DNA from: JAVJUV01 sp047314965
GTDB taxonomy: Bacteria > Pseudomonadota > Alphaproteobacteria > Rhodobacterales > Rhodobacteraceae
Length of the DNA: 33,413 bases
Assembly: GCF_047314965.1 (NCBI RefSeq)
Contig: NZ_JBLBVK010000034.1
Location: 1-33,413, forward strand
Direction of reading: 5' to 3'
In this document: piece after piece, positions 23,781 through 31,674 of the stretch
Position numbering within the stretch: the first letter of the stretch is position 1
Layout: the number at the start of each line of letters is the position of its first letter
The notes under the pieces: model-generated
Database searches by the model: none
Seen by the model: only the letters and a program-made list of their open reading frames with translations
Told to the model about the DNA's origin: nothing
Position numbers and translations under genes: made by a program

Positions 23781-23841
23781 TCTGTCTCCCTCGTCACCCG
23801 GAATGATGGCGCTACGTCACGCCAAGTCAAAGGAGAAGGAC

Positions 23842-24507
23842 ATGGAACGCGCACTCGTGATCGGCGCCTCGGGCGGCATCGGATCGGCAATCGTTTCTGA
23901 ACTCGGAGCGCGCGGCGTGGTCGTGGACGGCCTGTCGCGTTCGTGCGATGGGCTAGATGTGACCGACGAGACCAGCGTTGCGCGGGCGCTGGGGGCACTT
24001 TCCGCGCCTTACGACCTGGTTTTCGTCGCGACGGGCGCTCTCGAAATCGGCGGGCACACCCCCGAAAAAGCGATCCGCGAGGTAACCCCCGAGGCGCTTC
24101 TGGCCCAGTTCCGCGTCAACGCTCTCGGCCCCATGATGGTCCTGAAACACGCGCTTCCGCTGCTGCCCAGGGACAGCCGCGCAGTCTTCGCCGCCCTCTC
24201 CGCCCGCGTCGGCTCCATCGGCGACAACGCCATCGGCGGCTGGCACAGCTACCGCACCGCCAAGGCTGCGCTCAACCAGCTGATCCACGGCGCGTCGATC
24301 GAGCTGAAGCGCAGCCACAAGCAGGCCATCGCGGTCTGCCTTCACCCTGGTACGGTCGAGACCCCCTTCACCGCGAAATACGCGGGCCGCCACAAGACCG
24401 TTCCGGCGCCGCAGGCCGCGGCGAACCTCGTCAACGTGATCGAGTCTCTGACCCCCGCACAGACCGGCGGCTTCTTCGATTATGCCGGCAGGGAAATCCC
24501 CTGGTGA
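23842..24507 (+). CDS. SDR-family protein (C-factor type), coupled to photolyase
   Basis: This is a 221-residue short-chain dehydrogenase-like protein. 'VIGASGGIGSAI' (residues 6-17) binds the nucleotide, and Ser120, Tyr137 and Lys141 (SYRTAKAALN) form the catalytic set. The usual NNAG is replaced by 'VATGAL'. 'CLHPGTVETPFTAKYAG' resembles C-factor/CsgA-like SDRs, which are shorter than classical ones. The ATG at 23842 has AAAGGAGAAGGAC upstream. Its stop TGA overlaps the GTG start of the photolyase in the sequence GTGA, so the two are translated together. The substrate is unknown. Confidence 0.9.
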   Translation: MERALVIGASGGIGSAIVSELGARGVVVDGLSRSCDGLDVTDETSVARALGALSAPYDLVFVATGALEIGGHTPEKAIREVTPEALLAQFRVNALGPMMVLKHALPLLPRDSRAVFAALSARVGSIGDNAIGGWHSYRTAKAALNQLIHGASIELKRSHKQAIAVCLHPGTVETPFTAKYAGRHKTVPAPQAAANLVNVIESLTPAQTGGFFDYAGREIPW

Positions 24508-26012
24508 CGCGCCTCATCCTCGTGCTCGGCGACCAGTTGACCGAAACCGTCGCTGCCCTTCGCCAGGCCGACAAGGCCAGGTATGTCGTGGTCATGGCCG
24601 AGGTCGCCGACGAAGCCGCCTATGTCCGCCACCACCCGAAGAAGATCGCCTTCTGCTTCGCCGCCATGCGCCACTTCGCGGCGCGTCTCGAACAGGACGG
24701 CTGGACGGTCGACTACACGAAACTCGACGCCGACCAGCCGCACCAAAGCATCCCTGCCGCCCTTCTCGCCGCTGCCGACCGACACGGGGCAACGAAAGTA
24801 CTGGCAACCCGTCCGGGCGAATGGCGTCTGATCGAAGCGCTCGACGAAACGCCGCTCGACGTGACCCAGCTGGAAGACGACCGCTTCATCGCCTCCCATG
24901 CCGACTTCGACCGTTGGGCCGAGGGGCGCAGGGAACTGCGCATGGAGTGGTTCTACCGCGAGATGCGCCGCAAGACCGGTCTTCTGATGGACGGAGACGC
25001 GCCAGAGGGCGGCAAGTGGAACTTCGACCACGACAATCGGAAAGCCGCCCCCGGCGACGTCGATTTCTCAGGCCCGATGCACTTCACCCCGGACACCACC
25101 ACCGAAGAGGTGCTGACCCTCGTCGAGGCGCACTTCCCCGACAACTTCGGCACGCTCCGCCCCTTCTGGTTCGCGGTCGAGCCGGGTCAGGCGAAACAGG
25201 CGCTCGCCCACTGGATCAGGGGCGGCCTGCCGAAATTCGGCGACTACCAAGACGCCATGCTGTCCGACAACCGCTTCCTCTGGCATTCGGTCATCTCGAT
25301 GTACCTGAACGCCGGCCTCCTCGACCCGCTTGAGATCTGCCGGGCCGCCGAGGAGGCTTACAGGTCAGGACATGCGCCCCTGAATGCCGTCGAAGGCTTC
25401 ATCCGCCAGATCATCGGCTGGCGCGAGTACATGCGCGGCATCTACTTCCGCGAAGGCCCCGGCTACACGCGGCGGAACGTGCTGAACCACCGGAGGAAAC
25501 TCCCCGACTTCTTCTGGACCGCGAAGACGGACATGCGCTGCATCGCAAAAACCGTCGAGCAGACACGCGACGAGGCCTACGCCCACCACATCCAGCGCCT
25601 CATGGTTACCGGCAACTTCGCGCTCCTGGCGGGCATCGACCCGCACGAGGTCCACGAATGGTACCTCGCCGTCTACGCCGACGCCTACGAATGGGTCGAA
25701 GCGCCCAACGTCATCGGCATGAGCCAGTTCGCCGACGGCGGCATCGTGGGCTCCAAGCCCTATGTCTCGTCCGGCAACTACATCAACAAGATGTCCGACT
25801 ATTGCGGCGGCTGCGCCTACTCGGTCACCACCAAGACAGGGCAGGGGGCCTGTCCCTTCAACCTGCTCTACTGGAGCTTCCTGGACCGCCACCGCGACCG
25901 CTTCGAGAAAAACCCCCGCATGGCTCAGATGTATCGCACCTGGGACCGGATGGATGCGGGCAAGCGTGAGACGATCCTGCAAGAGGCCGATACGTTTCTG
26001 GCGGGTCTGTAG
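24504..26012 (+). CDS. cryB: Fe-S bacterial cryptochrome/photolyase (CryB/PhrB type)
   Basis: This encodes 502 residues. It belongs to the iron-sulphur bacterial cryptochrome/photolyase family, which includes Agrobacterium PhrB, a (6-4) photolyase, and Rhodobacter CryB. The four cluster-binding cysteines are Cys346, Cys434, Cys437 and Cys450 (DYCGGCAYS...GACPFN). Their spacing is the same as in PhrB, where they are at 350, 438, 441 and 454. The N-terminal domain (RLILVLGDQLT...) binds the antenna pigment dimethyl-ribityllumazine, and the helical C-terminal domain binds FAD. It acts on UV-damaged DNA or as a blue-light receptor; which one cannot be decided from sequence. The long open frame before GTG 24504 is antisense-free overlap with the SDR gene in another frame and is not part of it. 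Confidence 0.94.
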   Translation: MTRLILVLGDQLTETVAALRQADKARYVVVMAEVADEAAYVRHHPKKIAFCFAAMRHFAARLEQDGWTVDYTKLDADQPHQSIPAALLAAADRHGATKVLATRPGEWRLIEALDETPLDVTQLEDDRFIASHADFDRWAEGRRELRMEWFYREMRRKTGLLMDGDAPEGGKWNFDHDNRKAAPGDVDFSGPMHFTPDTTTEEVLTLVEAHFPDNFGTLRPFWFAVEPGQAKQALAHWIRGGLPKFGDYQDAMLSDNRFLWHSVISMYLNAGLLDPLEICRAAEEAYRSGHAPLNAVEGFIRQIIGWREYMRGIYFREGPGYTRRNVLNHRRKLPDFFWTAKTDMRCIAKTVEQTRDEAYAHHIQRLMVTGNFALLAGIDPHEVHEWYLAVYADAYEWVEAPNVIGMSQFADGGIVGSKPYVSSGNYINKMSDYCGGCAYSVTTKTGQGACPFNLLYWSFLDRHRDRFEKNPRMAQMYRTWDRMDAGKRETILQEADTFLAGL

Positions 26013-26154
26013 TCTGGTTATCAAAACCGGACCCAGGGCTGCTGGTGGACGTATCGTGAGTTGGAGCGCAAAGCGGCTGGTGTACCTAACGTCTGGTGTT
26101 GAACGAGTTTCCAACCATTGCTGCGATACTGGCTTGCGACTGGAATTCAGCGAA

Positions 26155-26677
26155 GCCGGGGGGAAATGATGCTCGAGCATTTTGGTCGGCCATCGTCCCG
26201 ACCGGTTTCATGGCGCTGCTGTTTCTGAAAGCTTCGTTCTTCTGTCGCGAAGATCCGGTCCGTACGCTTGCGGATCTCAAAGCCAGGAAACTGCGTGTCT
26301 GGAGCAATGATCAGGCCGAAACCTTCACCAGGCTGAGTGTTTCGGCGCAGATCGTCGGAAAGACGATATATACGGAGTTCCGCTGGCCGGCGTCGTCGAT
26401 TGCGCCGTTTCTCCCGCGCTGTTCGCGCATGCGATTTCGCTGCAGGAAGTGACCCAATACCCCTCTTACCTCTCCCCGGTGGCTGAGAGCTCCATATGTT
26501 CTGGGCGTTTCAAAGGGAGCGTGGGACGGGCTGAGCGATGCCGAGCGCAAGGCGGTCAGCACCGCGTCGATGTCGCCCTGCGAGCGACTGATGATGCGCG
26601 GCACTTCGGCCAGCGCCTTTTCGCGACGCAGCGCTTTCTCGAGGCTGATGGTCCGTTCCGAGATAACGGCCGAATGA
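26155..26677 (+). pseudogene. TRAP-transporter substrate-binding protein (DctP family), decayed fragment
   Basis: The conceptual translation gives 'VRTLADLKARKLRVWSNDQAETFTRLSVSAQIV', then 'GVVDCAVSPALFAHAISLQEVTQYPSYLSPVA', then 'PYVLGVSKGAWDGLSDAERKAVS'. These are recognisable successive pieces of DctP-family periplasmic binding proteins of TRAP transporters. They sit in frame 2, frame 1 and frame 2 again. A one-base deletion near 26388 and a second compensating shift between about 26455 and 26492 explain the breaks. The N-terminal half and signal peptide are missing, and the remainder ends at TGA 26675. Nothing resembling DctM or DctQ lies nearby. The left boundary is approximate. Confidence 0.7.
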
Positions 26678-26758
26678 TCCGCCTGCATTTTCGCAGATCA
26701 ATCGCCTTCGGTTGGAATTGTAAATTTCGAAACCGGCGCGACGGACCGAGGAGTGAGT

Positions 26759-26794
26759 GGCGCGGGGCCTCACGGTTCAGCGAGGCCCCGCGCC
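26759..26794. terminator. Strong GC hairpin
   Basis: A 13-bp perfect stem (26759-26771 with 26782-26794) with a ten-base loop lies between the dctP remnant and the small minus-strand gene ending at 26815. It has no T-run on either side. It could serve as terminator or transcript stabiliser for the small gene, about 20 bases past its stop. Confidence 0.5.
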
Positions 26795-26814
26795 GGGTTC
26801 GGCGCCGCCGTGAT

Positions 26815-27024
26815 TTAACGGCGCCCGAGTGAGTCCTCGAAAATGTCCTCTATTTCCTGCTGATGGGTTATGCGGTTGCGCGGCAGGGCCCGCACAAACG
26901 GGTTCGGCTCACCGTCGCGGACCCAGTTGGAGGGCGAGCAGAAGCGGAAACCGCTGATCAGGAAGTATATGTAGCGAAAGACCTTTGAGCGCTTCTGAAG
27001 CGCATCGGATCTGATGACGAACAT
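26815..27024 (-). CDS. Small hypothetical protein, paralog of the 27188-27448 protein
   Basis: This is a 69-residue ORF without a known family. Its core 'LQKRSKVFRYIYFLISGFRFCSPSNWVRDGEPNPF' lines up without gaps with 'IAKAAKLFRYINYVAVSLKPESFKSWMEKGAPKPF' of the next gene on the same strand. Shared are a basic helix, FRYI, an aromatic-rich stretch, W, then G-x-P-x-PF. It has no signal peptide. I take ATG 27024 rather than the TTG at 27033; AAGAGAG lies about ten bases upstream. The recurrence of the same pattern twice in tandem argues for a real gene. The base composition of the patch is lower in GC than the flanks. Function unknown. Confidence 0.6.
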   Translation of the reverse strand: MFVIRSDALQKRSKVFRYIYFLISGFRFCSPSNWVRDGEPNPFVRALPRNRITHQQEIEDIFEDSLGRR

Positions 27025-27187
27025 ATCGTGCAAACTCTCTTACTCGTAAACGCGCGAACGCAACTTTGGGTGGATTTCACATAAACAAAATCGCCCTTAA
27101 CTTTAACAGTTGCAACCACTCGATCCCGAACGGAGTGTTTCGCTTTCGACAATATGACGCCGAACTGGTTTTATCGAGAGGCCGGGC

Positions 27188-27448
27188 TTAAATGCCCGAC
27201 CTGCTCAATGCGCGCTGCCTGGTATCCAGAACGCAACGCGTCTGGACCCTGAAATTGCGCGAGAACACCCGCAGAATTTCAGATTTGGTCGTCGTGTCGA
27301 AGTGCCGTTTCGGCTTTGCGAACGGCTTTGGCGCGCCCTTTTCCATCCAGGATTTGAAGCTTTCTGGTTTCAGAGAAACCGCCACGTAATTGATGTAACG
27401 GAACAGCTTGGCTGCCTTTGCGATACGTGTCTTCAATTCTTTGTTCAT
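27188..27448 (-). CDS. Small hypothetical protein, paralog of the 26815-27024 protein
   Basis: This 86-residue, strongly basic ORF (many Lys/Arg, predicted pI above 10) carries the same 'KLFRYI...SW...GAPKPF' core at about residues 14-42 as its neighbour. It is followed by a longer C-terminal tail (EILRVFSRNFRVQTRCVLDTRQRALSRSGI) where the neighbour has a short acidic one. It starts at ATG 27448, with AGAGG nine bases upstream; an upstream TTG at 27457 is less likely. The two genes are on the same strand, 163 bases apart, and are probably an old tandem duplication. No known domain is seen and no function can be assigned. Confidence 0.65.
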   Translation of the reverse strand: MNKELKTRIAKAAKLFRYINYVAVSLKPESFKSWMEKGAPKPFAKPKRHFDTTTKSEILRVFSRNFRVQTRCVLDTRQRALSRSGI

Positions 27449-27593
27449 GGTACACAACCTCTAACTCAGCATCCCCTCCGAGCAAGTATCAACCTAGAGG
27501 CGAATTGCGGCGATTCGATGCCTCAAAGGTAGTATTTTTCTTAAACTTTCGAAGGGCTTGGAAACGAAACCGCCGAATAACTCGGATTGTTCA

Positions 27594-29021
27594 CTATTCC
27601 GATGGTGTTGTCAGAACTCCATCGGCCCAGGTCCCGGTTCTTTCCTCGCCAGATGCGTACCGGATAGTTCCTTCACCCTGCCGCTTCCCGCGCACGAAGG
27701 TGCCCTCATAGACATCGCCGTTGGCATAGGTGGCGACTCCCTCGCCGTTGATCTCTCCGGCTTTCCATTCTCCGGTATAGGTAAAGCCGTCGGCCATGGT
27801 GATCTTGCCCTGTCCCTCGCGCTGCCCCGCAACGAAGCCGCCCTCATAGACGGTGCCGTCCGAGTACCGGGCGACACCCTCGCCGTCGCGCTGACCGGCT
27901 TTCCAGCCGCCTTCATAGGTATAGCCGTCGGCAAAGGTCATCTTGCCCTGGCCGTCCATCTTGGCGTTCTTGAACTCGCCCTCGTAGACAAGGCCGTTTG
28001 AATACGTCGCCACGCCGGTGCCTTCGATCACGCCGGCGACCCACTGACCTTCATACGTATTGCCATCGGGATAGACGATCTTGCCGGACCCGTCGGCCAG
28101 ATCGTTCTTGAACGTGCCGGTATAGACCGAACCGTCGGGATAGGTGACCTGGCCTTCGCCTTCGATCGATCCGTTCACCCACGACCCGGTGTAGACATAG
28201 CCATCTGCCCCGGTGAAGGTGCCCTGTCCGTGACGCTGGTCATTGGCGAACTCGCCTTCGTACACGTCGGTGTTTTCATAGCTGATCTGGCCGTCGACGA
28301 TCCTGGCGTAGGTTACCTTGCCCATGCCCTGGCGCTTCCCGTTTTCCAGAGCGCCTTCATAGATGTCGCCGTTCGGTTGTGTCAGCTTGCCGGTCCCGTG
28401 GATCTGGCCCTGAGACCAATCCCCCTCATAGACCAGACCGTCCGGCATCGTCAGGGTGCCGGTTCCCTCGCGCACGCCTCGCACCAGAGTGCCGGAGTAG
28501 ACCGCGCCGTCGGGATAGGTGATCGTGCCCTCACCTTCCTTGATGCCTCGTACCCAGGCGCCTTCGTAGATATATCCGTTCGGGCTCTCCATCCGGCCCT
28601 GGCCGTGATGCAAGGCCTCTTCGAATCCACCCGTGTACTTCACGCCATTCGCATAGGTCGCTGTGCCCTGGCCGTTGATCTTTCCATCCAGCCATTCGCC
28701 CTCGTAGGTGCCGCCGTCGGCAAAGGTGATCTTGCCGACGCCCTCGGGCTTGCCCGCGACGAACGCGCCTTCATAAACAGAACCGTTCGGAAACTCGGCG
28801 CGCCCCTGTCCGCGAATCTCGCCGTCGACCCACTCTCCTTCGTAGACATAGCCGTTTGGCAGGCGGTAGGTGCCGGTCCCGTGCTGCTTGCCGTCCTTGA
28901 ACGTGCCTTCATACACGCCGCCATCGTCATACTGTTTCGTGACGACCTGCCCGTCCTGCGCCAGCGCTGCCGTTGCTGTCAGCGCCAGAATGGCCAGTGT
29001 GCCTGCTCCGAAACCTCTCAT
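27594..29021 (-). CDS. Exported MORN-repeat protein (18 repeats)
   Basis: This is a 475-residue protein. The signal peptide (MRGFGAGTLAILALTATAALA, cleavage before QDGQ) is followed by 18 near-identical 23-residue MORN repeats of the form 'xxYEGxWxxGxxxGxGxxxxxxG', plus one degenerate unit at the end. Unit 9 holds a ten-residue insert (VTYARIVDGQISYENT). MORN repeats form long beta-sheets; they bind phospholipids in some eukaryotic proteins and act as scaffolds. The bacterial exported versions are mostly uncharacterised. The frame is open 102 codons upstream, but I start at ATG 29021, before the signal peptide. It is divergent from nadE. Confidence 0.92.
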   Translation of the reverse strand: MRGFGAGTLAILALTATAALAQDGQVVTKQYDDGGVYEGTFKDGKQHGTGTYRLPNGYVYEGEWVDGEIRGQGRAEFPNGSVYEGAFVAGKPEGVGKITFADGGTYEGEWLDGKINGQGTATYANGVKYTGGFEEALHHGQGRMESPNGYIYEGAWVRGIKEGEGTITYPDGAVYSGTLVRGVREGTGTLTMPDGLVYEGDWSQGQIHGTGKLTQPNGDIYEGALENGKRQGMGKVTYARIVDGQISYENTDVYEGEFANDQRHGQGTFTGADGYVYTGSWVNGSIEGEGQVTYPDGSVYTGTFKNDLADGSGKIVYPDGNTYEGQWVAGVIEGTGVATYSNGLVYEGEFKNAKMDGQGKMTFADGYTYEGGWKAGQRDGEGVARYSDGTVYEGGFVAGQREGQGKITMADGFTYTGEWKAGEINGEGVATYANGDVYEGTFVRGKRQGEGTIRYASGEERTGTWADGVLTTPSE

Positions 29022-29181
29022 GCGATATCCACCATGTCTCCCTGTCGAAAACGCCAACGGTCTTCGCTCCTTCTTGTGCCTCTGAAATCTAGTAGAGCCA
29101 TCCACCCCCCGCAACGCTTTTCCCCGGGGTCTTTTCCTCGGGCCGATCTCTGCTAAGACGACCGTGGACAAGGAGACGCGC

Positions 29182-30840
29182 ATGACGAACCGCTTCCGCA
29201 TCACGCTCGCGCAGATGAACCCGACGGTCGGCGACCTTGCGGGCAATGCCGCGCTGGCGAAACGGGCTTGGGACGAGGGCCGCGCCGCGGGCGCCGATTT
29301 CGTGGCGCTGCCCGAGATGTTCATCACCGGCTACCAGACCCAGGATTTGGTGATGAAGCCCGCCTTCACCCGTGACGCGATGTCCCATGTCGAGCAACTG
29401 ATGAAGGACTGCGCCGACGGCCCGGCCCTCGGCATCGGCGGCCCGCTACTTCAGGGCGGCAAGCTCTACAACGCCTATCACGTCCTCAAGGGCGGACGTC
29501 TTGTCCGCCAGGTTCTCAAGCACGAACTGCCGAACGAGACCGTCTTCGACGAGGTCCGTCTTTATGAACCCGGCCCCATTGGCGGCCCTTATGATCTTGG
29601 CGTCATCCGCATCGGCACGCCGATCTGCGAAGACGCCTGGCACGAGGAGGTGCCCGAGGCGCTGGCCGAGTCCGGAGCCGAAATCCTGCTCGTCCCGAAC
29701 GGATCGCCCTACTACCGGAACAAGTACGACACCCGCGTGAACCAGATGGTTGCCCGCGTCGTCGAAACAGGCCTGCCGCTGATCTACCTCAACATGATCG
29801 GCGGTCAGGACGATCAGGTCTTCGACGGCGGTTCGTTCGTGCTGAATCCGCACGGCAAGATGGCCGTGCACCTGCCGCTGTTCGAAGAGGCGATCACCCA
29901 CGTCGATTTCGAGGAAACCGACACGGGCTGGGTCGCCGTTCCGGGCGAGATCGCCGCCTTCCCCGACGAATGGGAACAGGACTACCGCGTGATGGTCACC
30001 GCCTTGCGTGATTATCTCCGAAAGACCGGCTTCCGGAAGGTCCTGCTCGGCCTTTCGGGCGGCATCGACAGCGCGATCGTGGCCACCATCGCCGCCGACG
30101 CCATCGGCCCCGAGAACGTGCGCTGCGTCATGCTGCCGTCGAAATACACGAGCCAGGCCTCGCTCGACGACGCGGGCGAGGTGGCCCGCCGCCTTGGCAC
30201 CCGTCTCGACACGATCTCGATCAAGGCCCCGGTCGAGGCGGTCAACGGCGCGCTGGCCGAGGTCTTCTCCGGCACGAAACCGGACCTGACGGAGGAAAAC
30301 ATCCAGTCCCGCCTCCGCGGCGTGACCCTGATGGCGATCTCGAACAAGTTCGGCGAGATGCTCCTGACCACCGGTAACAAGTCCGAGGTGGCCGTCGGCT
30401 ATGCCACGATCTACGGCGACATGGCGGGCGGCTATAACCCGATCAAGGATCTCTACAAGATGCGGGTCTTCGAGACCTGCCGCTGGCGCAACACGAACCA
30501 CCGCGACTGGATGATGGGACCTGCGGGCGAGGTGATCCCGCCCCGCGTCATCGACAAACCCCCCACCGCGGAACTGCGCGAAGACCAGAAGGACAGCGAC
30601 TCGCTCCCGGAGTACGCCGATCTCGACGTGATCCTCGAAGCCTTGATCGACCACGAGAAATCCGTGGCCGAGGTCGTTGCCATGGGTTTTGATCGCGCCG
30701 TGGTCAAGAAGGTCGAACACCTGATCTACATTGCCGAATACAAGCGCTTCCAGTCCGCTCCAGGTCCTCGCCTGACCAAGCGTTCGTTCTGGCTCGACCG
30801 GCGCTATCCGATCGTGAACCGCTGGCGCGACCCGTCGTGA
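29182..30840 (+). CDS. nadE: Glutamine-dependent NAD+ synthetase
   Basis: This is a 552-residue two-domain enzyme that makes NAD+ from deamido-NAD+, ATP and glutamine. The N-terminal nitrilase-type glutaminase domain has the catalytic triad Glu45 (LPEMFITGY), Lys113 (VLKHELPNE) and Cys149 (PICEDAW). The C-terminal synthetase domain has the ATP pyrophosphatase P-loop SGGIDSA (292-298) and 'TGNKSEVAVGYATIYGDMAGGYNPIKD'. Ammonia passes between the domains. I prefer ATG 29182, with AAGGAGACG just before it, over the in-frame GTG 29164. The last step of NAD synthesis is essential, so this should be a core housekeeping gene. Confidence 0.97.
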   Translation: MTNRFRITLAQMNPTVGDLAGNAALAKRAWDEGRAAGADFVALPEMFITGYQTQDLVMKPAFTRDAMSHVEQLMKDCADGPALGIGGPLLQGGKLYNAYHVLKGGRLVRQVLKHELPNETVFDEVRLYEPGPIGGPYDLGVIRIGTPICEDAWHEEVPEALAESGAEILLVPNGSPYYRNKYDTRVNQMVARVVETGLPLIYLNMIGGQDDQVFDGGSFVLNPHGKMAVHLPLFEEAITHVDFEETDTGWVAVPGEIAAFPDEWEQDYRVMVTALRDYLRKTGFRKVLLGLSGGIDSAIVATIAADAIGPENVRCVMLPSKYTSQASLDDAGEVARRLGTRLDTISIKAPVEAVNGALAEVFSGTKPDLTEENIQSRLRGVTLMAISNKFGEMLLTTGNKSEVAVGYATIYGDMAGGYNPIKDLYKMRVFETCRWRNTNHRDWMMGPAGEVIPPRVIDKPPTAELREDQKDSDSLPEYADLDVILEALIDHEKSVAEVVAMGFDRAVVKKVEHLIYIAEYKRFQSAPGPRLTKRSFWLDRRYPIVNRWRDPS

Positions 30841-30869
30841 TCCCCTAGCCGATAGGACCGGCGCAGACA

Positions 30870-31475
30870 TTGAACAGGATCGGCGCTGGGGCTTCGCTGC
30901 TGATTGCAATCTTCCCGCTCTATGCGGGCATCGACGTCCTCTCGATATTCATCCGGGATGGCGCCGTTGACTACGGGCTGTTCCCGTTCCTCTTTCCCAT
31001 CGTTTTTCTCGTGATCGGGATGGCGCTTGCCGGCCTGGGGATCTGGCTCTGGTTCAAGCCCACGTGGCGCGGGCTTTGGGTGACGTTCCGGCCGGGCGGT
31101 TTTTCGGTCAGGCTTCGCACGATCTTCGGACGGGAAAGGACCTGGGAAATCGCCTGGGCAGACGTCGAAGAGATGAAACTGGTCGTCGCGCCGCGCGCCG
31201 GCGCGCATCTCGGATTTCGGCTGTCTCATCCGGCGGCAGTGAACGCGGGCCTTATCCAGGCGTCAACGCGGGAAGATGCGGCCAAAATCCTGGTGCCGCG
31301 AACTGTGACACTGCCGGCTTCTCTATCAAGTCTTGGACAGGATGACTTCGTTGCCCGCTTCATCGCTTCCGGCGAAAACTCCGGGTTTCGGATCGAAAAG
31401 GCATCCTGGCGCGAGTACATCGTCAAGACCGTCACGACCTGGACCGTTTCGGGTCCCAAGGCTTCCGATGAATGA
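30870..31475 (+). CDS. Small membrane protein with PH-like cytoplasmic part
   Basis: This encodes 201 residues. Two hydrophobic helices at the N-terminus (ASLLIAIFPLYAGIDVLSIFI, and LFPIVFLVIGMALAGLGIWLWF) are followed by a soluble part of about 130 residues. It contains 'GGFSVRLRTIFGRERTWEIAWADVEEMKLVVAPR', which resembles the PH-like YcxB/DUF2244-type domain, although I cannot assign a family firmly. The start is TTG 30870 with a weak upstream GGA; no ATG exists before the second helix, so TTG is likely. It follows nadE by 29 bases and may be cotranscribed. The function is unknown. Confidence 0.75.
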   Translation: MNRIGAGASLLIAIFPLYAGIDVLSIFIRDGAVDYGLFPFLFPIVFLVIGMALAGLGIWLWFKPTWRGLWVTFRPGGFSVRLRTIFGRERTWEIAWADVEEMKLVVAPRAGAHLGFRLSHPAAVNAGLIQASTREDAAKILVPRTVTLPASLSSLGQDDFVARFIASGENSGFRIEKASWREYIVKTVTTWTVSGPKASDE

Positions 31476-31593
31476 CGTGACTTTCGACCCGTCCCGGCCT
31501 CACGGCCGCAAATTGTCGCTCGCCGTTATTCTCGCGGCCGCCTTGCTTGCCTTGGTTCGCACGGAGCCCCGACAGCCACCCGTGCATCGATGA
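31468..31593 (+). CDS. Possible single-helix mini-protein overlapping the membrane protein gene
   Basis: An in-frame ATG in the sequence ATGAATGA, overlapping the stop of the preceding gene, opens a 41-codon ORF: 'MNDVTFDPSRPHGRKLSLA' followed by a hydrophobic stretch (VILAAALLALV) and a basic tail. Overlap of this kind is common for coupled genes, but length and composition alone do not prove translation. Confidence 0.35.
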   Translation: MNDVTFDPSRPHGRKLSLAVILAAALLALVRTEPRQPPVHR

Positions 31594-31642
31594 ACGGGTG
31601 TTGTGCGCTTTCGCCGGATCGAAGTCCTGCCTGAAAACAATA

Positions 31643-31660
31643 GTTGAACAACAGGTTGTT
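31643..31660 (+). promoter_or_regulatory. Overlapping palindromes upstream of wrbA
   Basis: GTTGAACAACAGGTTGTT contains two overlapping inverted repeats, GTTG-AA-CAAC (31643-31652) and AACAAC-AG-GTTGTT (31647-31660). It ends three bases before the ribosome-binding site AGGAGGG (31663-31669). This looks like a repressor operator covering the transcript start. The regulator is not in the window. Confidence 0.5.
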
Positions 31661-31674
31661 ACAGGAGGGACCCG

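Noticed and set aside
23943..24503. N-terminal extension of the photolyase ORF by 187 codons
   Set aside because: It reads the SDR gene in another frame, is Arg/Pro-rich without domain character, and the family starts at 'TRLILVLGDQL'.
26958..27152. 64-codon ORF between the two small paralogs as a third copy
   Set aside because: It does not contain the FRYI...PF core and overlaps the first paralog in another frame.
29446..30909. 487-codon minus-strand ORF opposite nadE
   Set aside because: nadE is unmistakable; the opposite frame lacks any recognisable domain.
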